Source: Aristolochia californica (taxonomy: Eukaryota > Streptophyta > Magnoliopsida > Piperales > Aristolochiaceae). From it: a stretch of DNA of 64,000 bases. Every line of letters starts with the position of its first letter. The first letter of the stretch is position 1. A program made the position numbers and the translations under genes. The stretch is taken from positions 28,459,619 through 28,523,618 of the forward strand of contig JARWKL010000008.1 in the NCBI GenBank assembly GCA_029961685.1, read 5' to 3'. The notes beneath the pieces were generated by a model. The model did not search any database. It saw nothing but the letters and a program-made list of their open reading frames with translations, and was not told the DNA's origin. This document shows positions 39,536-49,517 of this stretch, in pieces.

Positions 39536-39721
39536 ATGATCTTTGTTTTTTTAACATTAACAATAGTTATCTGTAATCTTTTCATATTTAGTATTATCTG
39601 TCTTACATTATCCCTTCATTCCTACAGAAGAGTAGTAGAAACCCCTAGGCAAATATTTATACCTAGAAAGCAAGTAATAAAAATATCTCCTAATAATTCA
39701 CCATTAAATACTCCAAACTAG
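39536..39721 (+). CDS. Leader membrane ORF (61 codons), palindrome right arm
   Basis: Intact: MIFVFLTLTIVICNLFIFSI membrane segment, SLHSYRRVVETPRQIF, basic tail ending in TAG. The left-arm partner is broken, so the two arms have diverged slightly. Confidence 0.65.
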   Translation: MIFVFLTLTIVICNLFIFSIICLTLSLHSYRRVVETPRQIFIPRKQVIKISPNNSPLNTPN

Positions 39722-39756
39722 ATTAAATTAAATTAGTACCCCCTCTAAATTAAATC

Positions 39757-39830
39757 AGGCCAACTGTCCACTAGCTGTGGATAAGATTTTTTCTTTTTCT
39801 CTTGCGAGAGAAAGAGAGAGAAAGAGTGAG
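39757..39830. repeat. Recurrent junction module, copy 3 (partial) with imperfect (GA)n
   Basis: Starts caggccaactgtccactag at the end of the palindrome and ends in interrupted GA (39806-39830). It then gives way to the leader of viral copy 5. Confidence 0.8.
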
Positions 39831-39870
39831 ATCCTTAGATACACCAGGTTAAGTAGGTATCCCCCTGAAT

Positions 39871-39886
39871 TGGTATTATTCAGAGC
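39871..39886 (+). promoter_or_regulatory. Disrupted primer-binding site remnant
   Basis: TGGTATTATTCAGAGC: the tRNA-Met complement split by four inserted bases, on the plus strand, opposite in direction to copy 5. It is therefore part of a small inverted leader scrap between 39831 and 39890. Confidence 0.55.
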
Positions 39887-39911
39887 CAAAACGATCAACA
39901 AAGGCACATGT

Positions 39912-40118
39912 CAGGGCTTCGCCCTCACCCAAGCCAAATAAACATAAAAGGTACATTGGCGTTGTGGCTTCCGGGAGTGACGCTTGGCTCAGTAGAGGCG
40001 CCTATCAGGGCTTAGCCCTCACCCAAGCCAAATAAACATAAAAGGTACGTTGGCGTTGTGGCTTCCGGGAGTGACGCTTGGCTCAGCAGAGGTGTCTATC
40101 AGGGCTTAGCCCTCACCC
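39912..40118 (-). repeat. Triplicated GC-rich leader block (94-bp period)
   Basis: The core cagggcttagccctcaccc starts at 39912, 40006 and 40100. Between them lie caaataaacataaaaggtac, cgttgtggcttccgggag and tgacgcttggctcag. Other leaders have one unit. This is a clean tandem triplication of the conserved RNA-structure block. Confidence 0.85.
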
Positions 40119-40347
40119 AATAGTTTCCAGCCTGAAATAGCCTTTGTTTTTTTTTTTTTTTGTAACAAACTATAAAAGCTATAAGAGTAAGACTAACAAA
40201 TACAATAGCAATTACGACTAATAAGATAAGCATAGCAAGAGGAAAGACAAGAAGGGAGTAAAATCGATTTGTAAAAACTTCCAGAAGGTAGCTCCAAAAA
40301 CATTTACTGTTTAGATCTTTGTCTGGTTTTTGACAAGTCTCAAACAC
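40099..40347 (-). CDS. Leader hydrophobic ORF of copy 5 (extended micro-ORF)
   Basis: The ORF from ATG 40347 has 82 codons. The part from the Met at 40233 (MLILLVVIAIVFVSLTLIAF, then IVC) aligns with the 23-codon micro-ORF of the other leaders. Here no stop follows: the frame runs through a poly-Lys stretch coded by an A-run. Upstream LLEVFTNRFYSLLVF resembles the sequence in front of the copy at 63358. The conserved hydrophobic pattern despite different bases supports coding. Confidence 0.5.
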   Translation of the reverse strand: MFETCQKPDKDLNSKCFWSYLLEVFTNRFYSLLVFPLAMLILLVVIAIVFVSLTLIAFIVCYKKKKKQRLFQAGNYWVRAKP

Positions 40348-40629
40348 TCAAGACACACAGAGGTGTGTGCTTCCCTAGCATATAGCTTCAGCCACGGGCT
40401 CCGTCTATGTTCCGAAAATTCAAGAATCCCTAACGTCTTTGTGGACAACAACGGGCATATAATCGGAACTCTGGACCAAGCAACTTCAGAGGGTTACACA
40501 ATGCTTTTTCTAAGCACTTGAAATGAATCCAAAGTAAGGGAAAACCATTACAAATATAAACAGAAAAAGTTTGAGGAGTTCCCTTTGGGAAGACCCCTAA
40601 ACTGTAGAAATTAAAAGAGAAAGAAAAGA

Positions 40630-40635
40630 CTTACT
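40630..40635 (-). promoter_or_regulatory. Predicted 5' splice site, copy 5
   Basis: Minus strand CAAAGTAAGTCTTT, about 100 nt after the MNERV start codon at 40734. The donor is kept in this divergent leader although flanking bases differ. Confidence 0.5.
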
Positions 40636-40759
40636 TTGAAAACGTTGCAGCCAAAGTGTTTAGGAGAGTTTCGGGATGGAAAAGGTAGAAGACATCGGAA
40701 GCAAGGAGTTTGGAAAGCTCACTCTTTCATTCATATCCTTTGTCATGTACAAGGGGGGC

Positions 40760-40767
40760 TATTTATA
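40760..40767 (-). promoter_or_regulatory. TATA box, copy 5
   Basis: Minus strand gcTATAAATAgcc-type box; the MNERV ORF (ATG 40732-40734) starts 26 nt downstream. Confidence 0.75.
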
Positions 40768-41208
40768 AGCAAACTCTGCTGACACACTTGGAGAAAGAGG
40801 TGTTTATCCGGGTGCTCATTGGGCCCCATCGACGATAAACTTTCCCCAGAATCTTCCAGGTGGACGGTAAGAGTTATGCAAAGCCAAAAAAAGAAAAGTA
40901 CACTCCTTTTTACAATTCAAAAACCAGGTGCCCAAAACAGTGGGCAAAAATCAAAACCACAACCTTTTACAAAACCATGGGTATAAACTATGGGTGTCTA
41001 ATGATCTGCAAAGCGGTCTTCTCAAACCGTGTGCTTGTCTTGTCGTTTGGAATTTTCTATCCTTGTGCTGAAACCATAGTTTTGTCGGGCTGAAACCATG
41101 GTGTTGTTGAGATTATTCTATGTTATCATAGTCTTTTGTATTTTCTAACTTTATTATTCTTTTTGAAAATAATCTTCTTTTCTATTTTAGTCTTCTCATT
41201 GCTTTTGT

Positions 41209-42205
41209 CTATTTGCCAGCCAACGTTGTGAGATTATGAATGGCTTCTGAGTCAAAATCAAAATCTTCATCTTCTTCTTGGGAATAACACTGAATGGTCT
41301 GAGTACCTGTAGATCCAGTCTTACTAGATGTTTCTGAGTCATTCTTCTCATATCCTTGGTCTTTGAGATATTCTTCAAAATATTCTTTCAACATTCTTTT
41401 AATTTCGTCAAGGTCTGTCTGCTGATTTTCTTTCTTTTTATCATCTGACATTTTTGGCAAATGTCCAGCCATCAACGGATTTGTTTTGTCTTTACCAACT
41501 ACCGTTTGAGCTGGACTAGCTAGTGAATGACCAACACTAGTAGGTATCAAGGTAGAGAAACTACCTGTCAATCTTGCTCTGAGTTGGCGATTTTCTTCTT
41601 CCTAAGTGCCAATATATTCTTTCTGGAAGGCATTCTTTTCTAAGAGGAATCTTCTCTTTTCATTTAATCTTTGAAATAGTCTTGGATAAAGTCTCAAAAT
41701 GCTCACAGAAAATAATCTTTGTAGGAGTATCTTTGGCGACTCCATAAGATACTTGGTCTTCTTTGATAAATCTTAGTGAAGGGGCTATGTAGTAATTAGT
41801 ACCAATAGTTTGTTTTGCTGCTTCTAAAGCTTCTTGTAAATTATTGAATCCTTGGTAAACCGGTCTTTGAAAATCTTGAATACTTGCTACTACTTCTGTC
41901 TAGGAATGAAAAACTCCTGGAGTTTTACCTTTAAAAACTACTTAAAAGTTAAAACGTTTCTTTTTTTGGCAAAAATATTCTGATCGGCTATTATTACTGG
42001 CTAAAAAATATTTTTGGTCTTTTGGAATTCTTTGGTAAGAAAGCCATAAATTATCTAACAAACATTGTTCTTGTGTTAAGTCTTAAATGTAATGTTAGAT
42101 CTAGGAAAAACTACTAACTTCTGATTACCAAAATTTAAGAATTCTTGACCATAATTATTCAATCTGGAAAAGGATGGCCTTGAGGACGTCTGGTTTGGAG
42201 GATCG
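41209..42205 (-). pseudogene. Transactivator/viroplasmin ORF, copy 5
   Basis: The start codon is lost (ATC at the position of ATG). FNNYGQEF, a frame gap, the RFNF-type viroplasmin start, PVYQGFNNLQEALEAAK-like sequence, a coiled coil and the acidic tail (EEDEDFDFDSEAIHNL) follow in broken frames. The last 120 codons are open (41571-41209). Confidence 0.8.
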
Positions 42206-42211
42206 ATCTGT

Positions 42212-43190
42212 TCAATTGACAAGGAATGAATAAAAAAATCGTCTACTTAATGTATCTACAAGACTATTATTTTTACCTTTAATATGTTCAAATTCTATTA
42301 TATATCCATTTCTTGTAATAATATCTACTAAATTTAACCACCTTCTTCTGCTTATTTTATTCTCCTTACTTCTTTGAAAATATTTGACTATTGCTTCGCA
42401 ATCTGTTCTTAAAGTAAATTCTAGTTTATTAATAATGAATATTCTAAAAGACTCTAAAGAATACATTACTGCTAGGATTTCTGAGTCTATGCTACTCATA
42501 TTTCCTTTTTCTTTAAATTTTCCACTAGAATAGTTACAAATTTTTTCTTGTTCTTTTTCACTGTACTTATGCGATTTGGAGATAAGAACACCACCCCATC
42601 CTAAGTTACTTCCATCAGTTTCTATTATAAGGTAATCAGAGTCTAAAGACATTTGTAATTTGGACAAAGTTTGAATTTTTTCTTGGACTTTTTTTACCAA
42701 ATTTTTGTCTTCTTGATTAAAGAATTTTTGGCCTGTAGGGGAAGTTTTTCCATACAAAGGACCAATGATTTTTCCTATGTCTTTAAGGAAGGGTCTAGCA
42801 TAATTTACTAATCCTAAAAATCTTTGAAGTTTTTTTGTATACGATAGGTCATCTAGCATTTCTAGAATTTTCTTGGAAATGTGTTCTTGTAATTCTATCT
42901 GTCCTTGACCTATATTAACTCCTAAGAATTTAATGTATTCTTTAAATAATTCTATTTTTGTTTTACTAATAATGATTCCTTCTTGCATGAATGTGGCTAG
43001 TACTAATTGTAAGTGTCCTATATGTTCTTCAATGGTTTTTTTGAAGACTAAAATATTGTTTATATAAACTAAAACAAAAGTATCATATTTACTAAATATG
43101 TCATCCATTTTTCTTTGGAAAATAGCAGGTGCATTCTTTAAATAAAACGGTATGATTAACCATTCAAAATGTCCTTCAGGGCATGTAAAT
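42212..43190 (-). pseudogene. RT and RNase H, copy 5
   Basis: Open for about 326 codons from the RT fingers (FTCPEGHFEWLIIPFYLKNA) to the RNase H end. The active site YIDD is YINN (VLVYINNILVFKKT), so this RT would be inactive. RNase H keeps IIETDGSNLGWGGVL, SIDSEILAVMYSLESF and LRTDCEAIVKYF. The 5' end is cut at the head-to-head join near 43190. Confidence 0.88.
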
Positions 43191-43366
43191 GCCCTCATAG
43201 ATCTGCTGCTTTTATAGTAAAAAAACATAGTGAACAAAAAAGAGGCAATTCTAGAATGGTTATAAATTATAAAAGATTAAATGATAATACTATTACTGAC
43301 AGTTATAACATACCAGACAAATCACAGTTAATTAATAGGATTCAAGATAAGAAGATATTTAGTAAA
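43191..43366 (+). pseudogene. RT N-terminal fragment (inverted relative to copy 5)
   Basis: The plus strand reads RSAAFIVKKHSEQKRGNSRM, VINYKRLNDNTITDSYNIPD and QLINRIQDKKIFSK, then passes into (GA)n. It is the RT region just upstream of that in copy 5, but in the opposite direction. Confidence 0.88.
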
Positions 43367-43401
<35 letters not shown>

Positions 43402-43413
43402 GAGACAGAGAGA
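43367..43413. repeat. (GA)n/(CAGA)n microsatellite
   Basis: GA units, then acagacagacagacag, then GA again, between the RT fragment and the promoter of copy 6. Confidence 0.93.
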
Positions 43414-43568
43414 TTCCATTATTGTACCTTTTGACTTTGTATACTTTTTGTACAGTTTATTTTTTGTAACCGCACACCTGGAAAGCAGTAAGAGAAAACT
43501 CACTGATGATGGGGCCCAATGAGCACCTGGGTGATTCCCTTTGTCTCCAAGTGTCGGCAACCCTTGGC

Positions 43569-43576
43569 TATAAATA
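43569..43576 (+). promoter_or_regulatory. TATA box, copy 6
   Basis: TATAAATA in ggctataaatagcc. Confidence 0.78.
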
Positions 43577-43599
43577 GCCTTATGTATGTTTCACAAGAT

Positions 43600-43647
43600 A
43601 TGAATGAAAGAGTGCAGTTTGTTTCCTCCTTGATCTTCCACCCATGA
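43600..43647 (+). CDS. First leader ORF starting MNERV, copy 6
   Basis: 15 codons, MNERVQFVSSLIFHP, then TGA, starting 24 nt after the TATA box. The donor GTAAGT is at 43701-43706. Confidence 0.5.
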   Translation: MNERVQFVSSLIFHP

Positions 43648-43700
43648 GCTTCCTTTTCTTTTCTTTCTGAGTTCACCTACGACCAACTCCTGCTTCCAAA

Positions 43701-43706
43701 GTAAGT
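43701..43706 (+). promoter_or_regulatory. Predicted 5' splice site, copy 6
   Basis: CCAAAGTAAGTGTGC. Confidence 0.5.
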
Positions 43707-44095
43707 GTGCATCCCAGTTATTTTCTTTCAGTCTTCAGAACTTCCCTAAGGGGAAACTTTAGATCTTTGTCTGTTTAAGTCTGTACCTCTCTCCTCTAAT
43801 CCGGGGTCAATCCCAAGCACAGAGTAAAAATATTGTTGTATTCCTCTAATGTTTCACGGTCCATGCGTCCCTTGTTCCTACCCGTTTATACCCAAGGAGG
43901 TTTGAGGGCTTTGTTTATCTTGGGACTAAATGCTGGAGCCCGTGGCAGAAGCATTACAGTGCTAGGAAATTGCACACCTCTCTGTGTCTTTGGTTCCCTA
44001 TACCTGAAGGAGTGAGAATAAAGATTTAAACAACTTTGATCTAAAGTATGCCTCTCGGGAATTACACATCCTATTTGATTTCAAAAATCCTTTCT

Positions 44096-44167
44096 ATGCT
44101 TGTGCTTTTGATTACCCTAGGAATTGTTCTTACATGTTTAATCCATACTGCTTTTATTGTCTGTTAA
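44096..44167 (+). CDS. Leader hydrophobic micro-ORF, copy 6
   Basis: ATG at 44096, TAA at 44165-44167; MLVLLITLGIVLTCLIHTAF then IVC. Length and pattern are kept although many third positions differ from copies 1 and 3. Confidence 0.6.
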   Translation: MLVLLITLGIVLTCLIHTAFIVC

Positions 44168-44206
44168 GAATATCTATATATATTGTGTGTCTATACATAA
44201 AAGGTA

Positions 44207-44310
44207 TATTAGGCTGGAAACTACTGAGTGAGGACTACGCCCTGACAGACGCCTCTGCTTCTTTTGAGCCAAGCGTCGCTCTCGGAAGTCACAACGTCGT
44301 CGTACCGTTT
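44207..44310 (+). promoter_or_regulatory. GC-rich structured leader block, copy 6
   Basis: Plus-strand copy with core GAGGACTACGCCCTGAC and gagccaagcgtcgct. Confidence 0.55.
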
Positions 44311-44584
44311 ATGTTTTTTTGGCTAGTTTATAATTTAATCAAACAGTTTTCTAGAATAATTTTACTCTTCCTACCTATCTTTTACTTATACTTAGCCCTG
44401 TTTTACAAAGCTTTACATTACGGTAAAAGATTTAAACTATAGGAACTTATTCTAGCATCCTGTTCTTAGGAATCATAGTAATAGAGTTATTTGGATATTT
44501 TGTCTTTCTGCCAGAAAAATTAGAAAATATTCTAGAATCTTATATATTTTTAATTGCTAATATTAGAGTCAGAATTTTAGACGC

Positions 44585-44776
44585 ATGATATTTGTTCTAA
44601 TAGCTTTAGTGATAGTTATTTGTAATCTTTTCATTTTTAATTGTATCTGTTTTACTTTATCTTTATATTCCTATAGAAGGTTTGTAGAAACCCCTAGACA
44701 AGTTTTTACACCCAGAAGACAAAGACTTCAAACACAAAGACCTTCAAATACTCCTGATTTAAATAATCCTGATTAA
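44585..44776 (+). CDS. Leader membrane ORF (63 codons), copy 6
   Basis: MIFVLIALVIVICNLFIFNC membrane segment, SLYSYRRFVETPRQVF, then a basic and Pro/Asn-rich tail. Ends 26 bp before the primer site. Confidence 0.65.
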   Translation: MIFVLIALVIVICNLFIFNCICFTLSLYSYRRFVETPRQVFTPRRQRLQTQRPSNTPDLNNPD

Positions 44777-44801
44777 TTTAAATAGAGTACCCCCTTCAAT
44801 T

Positions 44802-44813
44802 TGGTATCAGAGC
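44802..44813 (+). promoter_or_regulatory. tRNA-Met primer-binding site, copy 6
   Basis: Perfect TGGTATCAGAGC. Confidence 0.93.
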
Positions 44814-44819
44814 CTATAA

Positions 44820-45260
44820 GACCTGGAACCTTTCAGAAAAATAGATTATTTAGACCTTAGACTTCCTACAAGATTTGATACAAAATATATAGGACCTAAT
44901 ACTCTTAGGTGTCATTTTAATAGTGAAGAACATATTCTACACAAAAATAACCCTCAGCTCAATAGCATTGTAGACCTTATTATAAGTCTAGGAAATAATC
45001 TACAAATTAAATTAACAGAAATAGAAATCAATTTAAACAAAATACAAGAATAAACAAGAAACTTAAGAATAAGAACAGACAAATTAGCAGGAAACCTAGA
45101 TTATCTTAAAACGAGTAAAGGATCCTAGCAAAACATAGATAAAGAAATAGATTTAATTACCCAAAAATTAAATTTTGTCAAAATAGAACCTAGAATATCA
45201 ACAACTACAAAATCATGACACTTTCACAGCGAGGTGAAGGAATCACCTCAGAAATAGGAA
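44820..45260 (+). pseudogene. Pararetroviral ORF1, copy 6 (two stops)
   Basis: Starts GACCTGGAA after TAA; IDYLDLRLPTRF, IGPNTLRCHF and a coiled coil as in the other copies. In-frame TAA after LNKIQE (about 45051) and TAG after KTSKGS (about 45127). Confidence 0.7.
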
Positions 45261-47115
45261 GTTCCTCTAGAAACCTTAATATAATAGATAGGATAACAGG
45301 AAGAAGAAGTGTAGATCAACGAGACATACAATTAGATGAAATAATAGATATATATCAAGATATTATTTTATTCAGTAACAATCAAGTTAACCTTCTTAAT
45401 CCTAGACAACTATATAGAACAGGACCTTTAGATTTCAACACTGGATTATTTAGACATTATAGAGAAATTCAAATTAGCTGTGTAGGAAAAGATTCAGTAA
45501 ACATAAATTTAATAGTAGAACAAGCCTTCAAAGAAATTAAGAAATTATATACTTTGATTCATTTAGGTTTAAAGGATTAGGGAGAAAACATTTAGGAACT
45601 AAAACTCTTCTTAGCATCTATGATGATAGATGGGCAGATCCTAAAAAGGCTATGTTAGGGATTACCGAAGTAGACATGAACCAGAACGGAGGAATATTTT
45701 ATTGCTCCCCTGATTTTCTTATAGGATTACAAGATTTTAGGAAATATATTAAAATAGGTATTCAGACAAAAGGATATGAATCCTTTGTAGGAAACAATCT
45801 TTTATTATCCATTGGATTTTTAGGGAGATGCACTTGTTCTAGTACTACTAGGTTTAAAGTCAAGATAGACGATGTAGTAAATCTAATAAGTAAGGGAATT
45901 AAACTAATTAAGTCCATCAAATATTCCCCAGATGTCTTAGCAGGATTAGAATGGAACCTGAAATTTAGAGAAGAAAAAATAATTAGTCCTGAAAAAAGTA
46001 TTATGTACACTGATACAGAAGGTAATATAAATATTAGACTTAATAGTTATGAACAAAAGAGTACAGAAGATACAAAGTCAATTTCTAGTGAAAATTATGA
46101 CTTAGTTGATATACAATTAGAAACAGATGAAATAATATACCCTAAAGAATTTGAATTAAAACTGACAGAAAGAGAACTTCTTCATCTAGAAGAAGACTTA
46201 ATAAAAAATGGAAAAATCCAAGAAGAAGAATATCTCTATTATGACCAAGAAGCCAACATAAGAATAGGAAAAATGCCATTGGAACCTAAAGAAGATGAAA
46301 AAATAGAAACAGAAGAAACTCTTAAGTATCAAAGAATATATGGATGAAGAAAGCTCTAATTCTATTCCTCGTAATAGCTATACCACTTACCCAAGAACTC
46401 CTCCTAGAGAAGTATATTACTCAAGAAATATGCCAAGGATTCCTTATAGTGATCCAGTAAACTTCGATCATAGGATACGTCCTAAAGGAAAAAGAAAGGA
46501 GACAGAAAGACCTATAAAGTTTCAAGAAATGGACAAAGGAAAAATTCTTAATCTTTCAGCCCATGATCCTCAATAATGGACAACAGTATTAGATCTTTGG
46601 AAAAACCAGGTAGTCTCAAACTATATCCAAAACTTTCAATCCCAAGATTTAGAAGAAAAGTATAGATACTTAGAAACATTTTTAGGAGAAAGTGTAAAAG
46701 ACTTATGGGAAAGCTACAAAAGAGGAAATCTAGAAGAATTTGGTCATTTAATGAGTCTTGGATCCAATCCATATAATTTTGTTAATAAAGTTTATCAGTT
46801 AGTAACAGGAGATGATCCCAACTTAGGATTCATTACATTACAAAAAGATGCAGTAGTTTACTTAGAACAACTTAGTCTCCATAATTACAAATATGTTAAG
46901 AAATTCCTCCAAGATTACTTTTATTATGCATGCATATCAAGGAATGCATTTAATAAAGATTTAGGTACAAAGTTATTCAGGAAATTACCAGGAGCCTTAG
47001 GAAAAGAAATTTATGACAAATGGCAAAATCTAGAAACAACAAACCCAACAGCAGTTTACTCTATAGGGCAAAGAACTAAATTCATTATGACCATTCTTCA
47101 AAAAAATGTACAGAC
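45215..47115 (+). pseudogene. Movement protein and coat protein, copy 6
   Basis: MTLSQRGEGITSEIG opens the movement protein; a deletion after LIHLGLK (45575) shifts it. The frame is open again from MLGITEVDMNQNGG (45652) through LAGLEWN and the acidic linker into the coat-protein N terminus, showing that MP and CP are one polyprotein. An extra base near 46323 and a TAA after AHDPQ (46574) follow. The coat protein is then readable to LFRKLPGALGKEIYDKW and AVYSIGQRTKF, where it is cut. Confidence 0.88.
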
Positions 47116-47143
47116 ATCTATAGGGCAAAGAACTAAATTCATT
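47061..47143. repeat. 26-bp direct repeat at the virus-XPB junction
   Basis: ctatagggcaaagaactaaa(ttcat) occurs at 47061 and again at 47118, and the second copy leads directly into ttgatgaggatcgtcgtg of XPB exon 2. Confidence 0.9.
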
Positions 47144-48940
47144 TTGATGAGGATCGTCGTGAAGGTATTACTTTTATTCATTTTTTCGTTTTGTTATAGC
47201 TTTTTGTTTTTAGTTTACTTTAGGTGCTTGAATTGTGTTTATGGGTACGGAATATGGATCATGAAGATGAAAGCAAACTGACGAAGAGGGGATTTTCTAA
47301 ACTTGAATTAAAGCCTGATCATGCAAACCGCCCTTTATGGGCTTGCGCTGATGGCTGGATCTTTCTTGAGACATTATCACCACTGTATAAGCAAGCCAAT
47401 GATTTCCTCATTGCAATTGCTAAGCCCGTTTGCCGGTATTTAAGATGTCCTTCTATTTTCTTCTACTTAAAACTCTGTGTGGTTGCTCATTTTCATTTTG
47501 TTGGAAAAATGTTGTGCAGGCCAGAGTCTATGCATGAGTATAACTTGGCGCCTCATTCCTTGTATGGTGCTGTTTCTGTTGGGCTCGAGACTGAAACTAT
47601 AATTACTGTTTTGAACAAGCTATCAAAGACTAAGCTCCCTAAAGAAATGATTGATTTCATTTATGCTTCAACTTCTAATTATGGGAAAGTAAAACTTGTA
47701 CTTAAGAAGAACCGGTACTTTGTGGAGTCCCCTTTCCCGGAGGTGCGAATCTGGTCTCGTATTCTATCACAAGTGGTTTATTATTATTATTGATGTTGTT
47801 ATTATCATTATTATTATTCTTATGGTGATGAGGGGAATTTGGAACTTATGCTTTAAATGATACTTGCAGGTGCTGAAGACTTTGCTGAAGGACGAGGTTA
47901 TATCTAAAGAGAGAATTTATTCCAATGAGGTAATTTAGTTTGCTGTTATTTTCTTCATGCATGTCCACTATATTTTTTTGAGGTGTTATTCTGAGTTGTG
48001 CCTTTTTTTTTTTTAGTCTTTTCTCTTATCTTTTTGGCGAGTGACATAAAATTTACATAGGAGTTTCTATGGATTCATCTATATGCCTATTCTTTACATA
48101 TTTTACTATTATTCAAAATGGTTGAATTTACCATTTAAATCATGAAGTTGTTTGCTTGTTACAGTGGAAGAAAATAACTTCTGATCTTGTTCTTTTTCAT
48201 AGAAGGGAAGTGGAGTTTGAACATCTCTTTTGAAAAAAAAAATTGTGTTGTTAAATAATTTAATCATTTTTTGCCTGCATAGTGAATCAAAACTATCATC
48301 TCCAAAGCCACTATCACACTACAGCATGGAGAGATTATTTGTCACTATGGCTAAACCTTCAGATAAATGGTTAAATTTCTATGATAGATCATGAGAACTT
48401 TGACACAATTCTGATGGTGATGCAAACTCTTGATCTACTGTTTAGGGTTCACAAGGAAGTGATGTATTTACAGTTAGCAAAGCTTTGAGTGAAATGGATG
48501 GTGGTGGTCATCAGAAGTTGTTCACTGATGCTGATGTGGCAGCAGTAGCTGAAGAGAAAGAAACCCATTCTTTTGAAATAGATCCTGCTCAGGTAGGGTG
48601 GTCTATGAATGATGATGTATATTTAAGTGATTAGTGGTTATAATTTTTTTGACCTAACTTAAACATTTATAGGTTGAAAGTGTCAAGCAAAGGTGCTTAC
48701 CAAATGCATTAAATTATCCCATGTTGGAGGAGTATGACTTCAAAAATGATACAGTAAGCTTTATTTCTCACAAATGCTTGATGTTCTGCCAGTTTTGTTC
48801 CTTGTCACACATCATGGGTATGTTGTTGACTTGATGTTGCTAACTGCAGGTGAACCCTGACTTAAACATGGAATTGAAGGCTCAGCCACGCCCATACCAG
48901 GAAAAGAGTCTCAGTAAAATGTTTGGAAATGGTGAGGCCT
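47140..48940 (+). pseudogene. XPB: XPB/ERCC3 DNA helicase exons 2-8, copy 2
   Basis: Starts inside exon 2 (DEDRREG-like) and then keeps exon 3 (about 47226-47437, [18 protein letters not shown]), exon 4 (about 47520-47750, complete with ESPFPE and no stop), exon 5 (47870-47929), exon 6 (about 48447-48594), exon 7 (48673-48752) and exon 8 (about 48850-48935, [27 protein letters not shown]). The PYQEKSL motif is the entrance to helicase motif Q/I; the ATPase motifs should follow but are replaced by LTR sequence. Introns closely match copy 1. This copy is less mutated than copy 1 yet lacks both ends. Confidence 0.9.
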
Positions 48941-48944
48941 AGTG

Positions 48945-49517
48945 TAAGACAATATTTTTCAGGTCAATATAACTCTCCAGCAATATAATTCGTCATTTTT
49001 TAATTTAATTTTTTATATAGTTTGAACTTAGGTTTTGAATGTTTATTGAATCTGATTTGATAATTAATGTTTATTGAATATTTGTTTTCCGGATATTTGA
49101 TTAAATTAGCTAATTAGGGTATGATTATAATTGAGGTTGGATTTTGGTATTTTAATCCGATTTTTGTCTTTCACTCTATGCGCCCGAGAGGGGCTAGACG
49201 CAAGGATTGAGAAATCGGATTTGTGGTTACGTGGCGCTCGAGAGAGGCACGAATCACCGTAAAATCCAAAATTGACGTTTCCTATTGTGCAAGTAGTTAA
49301 CCAGATGATTGCTTGATAATTTAGGATATAATTAGTGTTTAGTTAATATTAATTCATCATATTTGGTTAGGCTAGTTGACTGAAGAATACACAAAATTCA
49401 GTCCTCCCTGTGGATATGACCCTCGGTTCCCGCTAAATTACATGAACGATTCGTACGCTTGCGAGGTATTAAAGCCGATGTAACTAAATTCTACATCAAG
49501 TTTTTGGCGCCGTTGCC
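48945..49517 (+). mobile_element. LTR retrotransposon end with primer-binding site
   Basis: The XPB sequence stops and an AT-rich stretch leads to gtggatatgaccctcgg, ttgcgaggtattaaagcc and ttctacatcaagtttttggcgccgttgcc. The last is the typical LTR end and primer site of plant gypsy elements of the Athila/Tat and related groups; TGGCGCCGTTGCC is at 49505-49517. No gag or pol follows that I can recognise. Confidence 0.7.

Larger units (their letters stand above)
36564..39756. repeat. 3.2-kb viral palindrome (inverted repeat)
   Basis: Left arm 36569-38154 and right arm 38171-39756 are reverse complements, separated by only 16 bp (38155-38170). Each arm holds the leader membrane ORF, the GC-rich leader block, the hydrophobic micro-ORF, the splice donor, the first leader ORF and, fused to it near 37790 and 38540, the movement protein/coat protein junction region (KMPLEPTKDETISIKEYM). 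Arm identity looks high, so the inversion is recent or has been maintained by conversion. A primer-site remnant (attctgatacca) lies at 36564-36575. Confidence 0.93.
39839..43190 (-). mobile_element. Endogenous pararetrovirus copy 5 (divergent lineage, partial)
   Basis: Minus strand from 43190: RT, RNase H, transactivator, promoter, leader, ending at a broken primer site near 39871. ORF1, movement protein, coat protein and protease are absent. The leader differs much more from copies 1-4 and 6 than those differ from each other, yet keeps the MNERV ORF, donor, micro-ORF and GC-rich block. It probably represents a second viral lineage. Confidence 0.87.
43414..47142 (+). mobile_element. Endogenous pararetrovirus copy 6 (promoter to coat protein)
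   Basis: Plus strand: intergenic region with promoter, leader, primer site, ORF1, movement protein and coat protein. It is cut in the coat-protein C-terminal region and joined to XPB exon 2. Protease, RT and transactivator are absent. Confidence 0.88.

Noticed and set aside
39871..39886. Intact primer-binding site for copy 5.
   Set aside because: The match is split by four extra bases and lies on the opposite strand.
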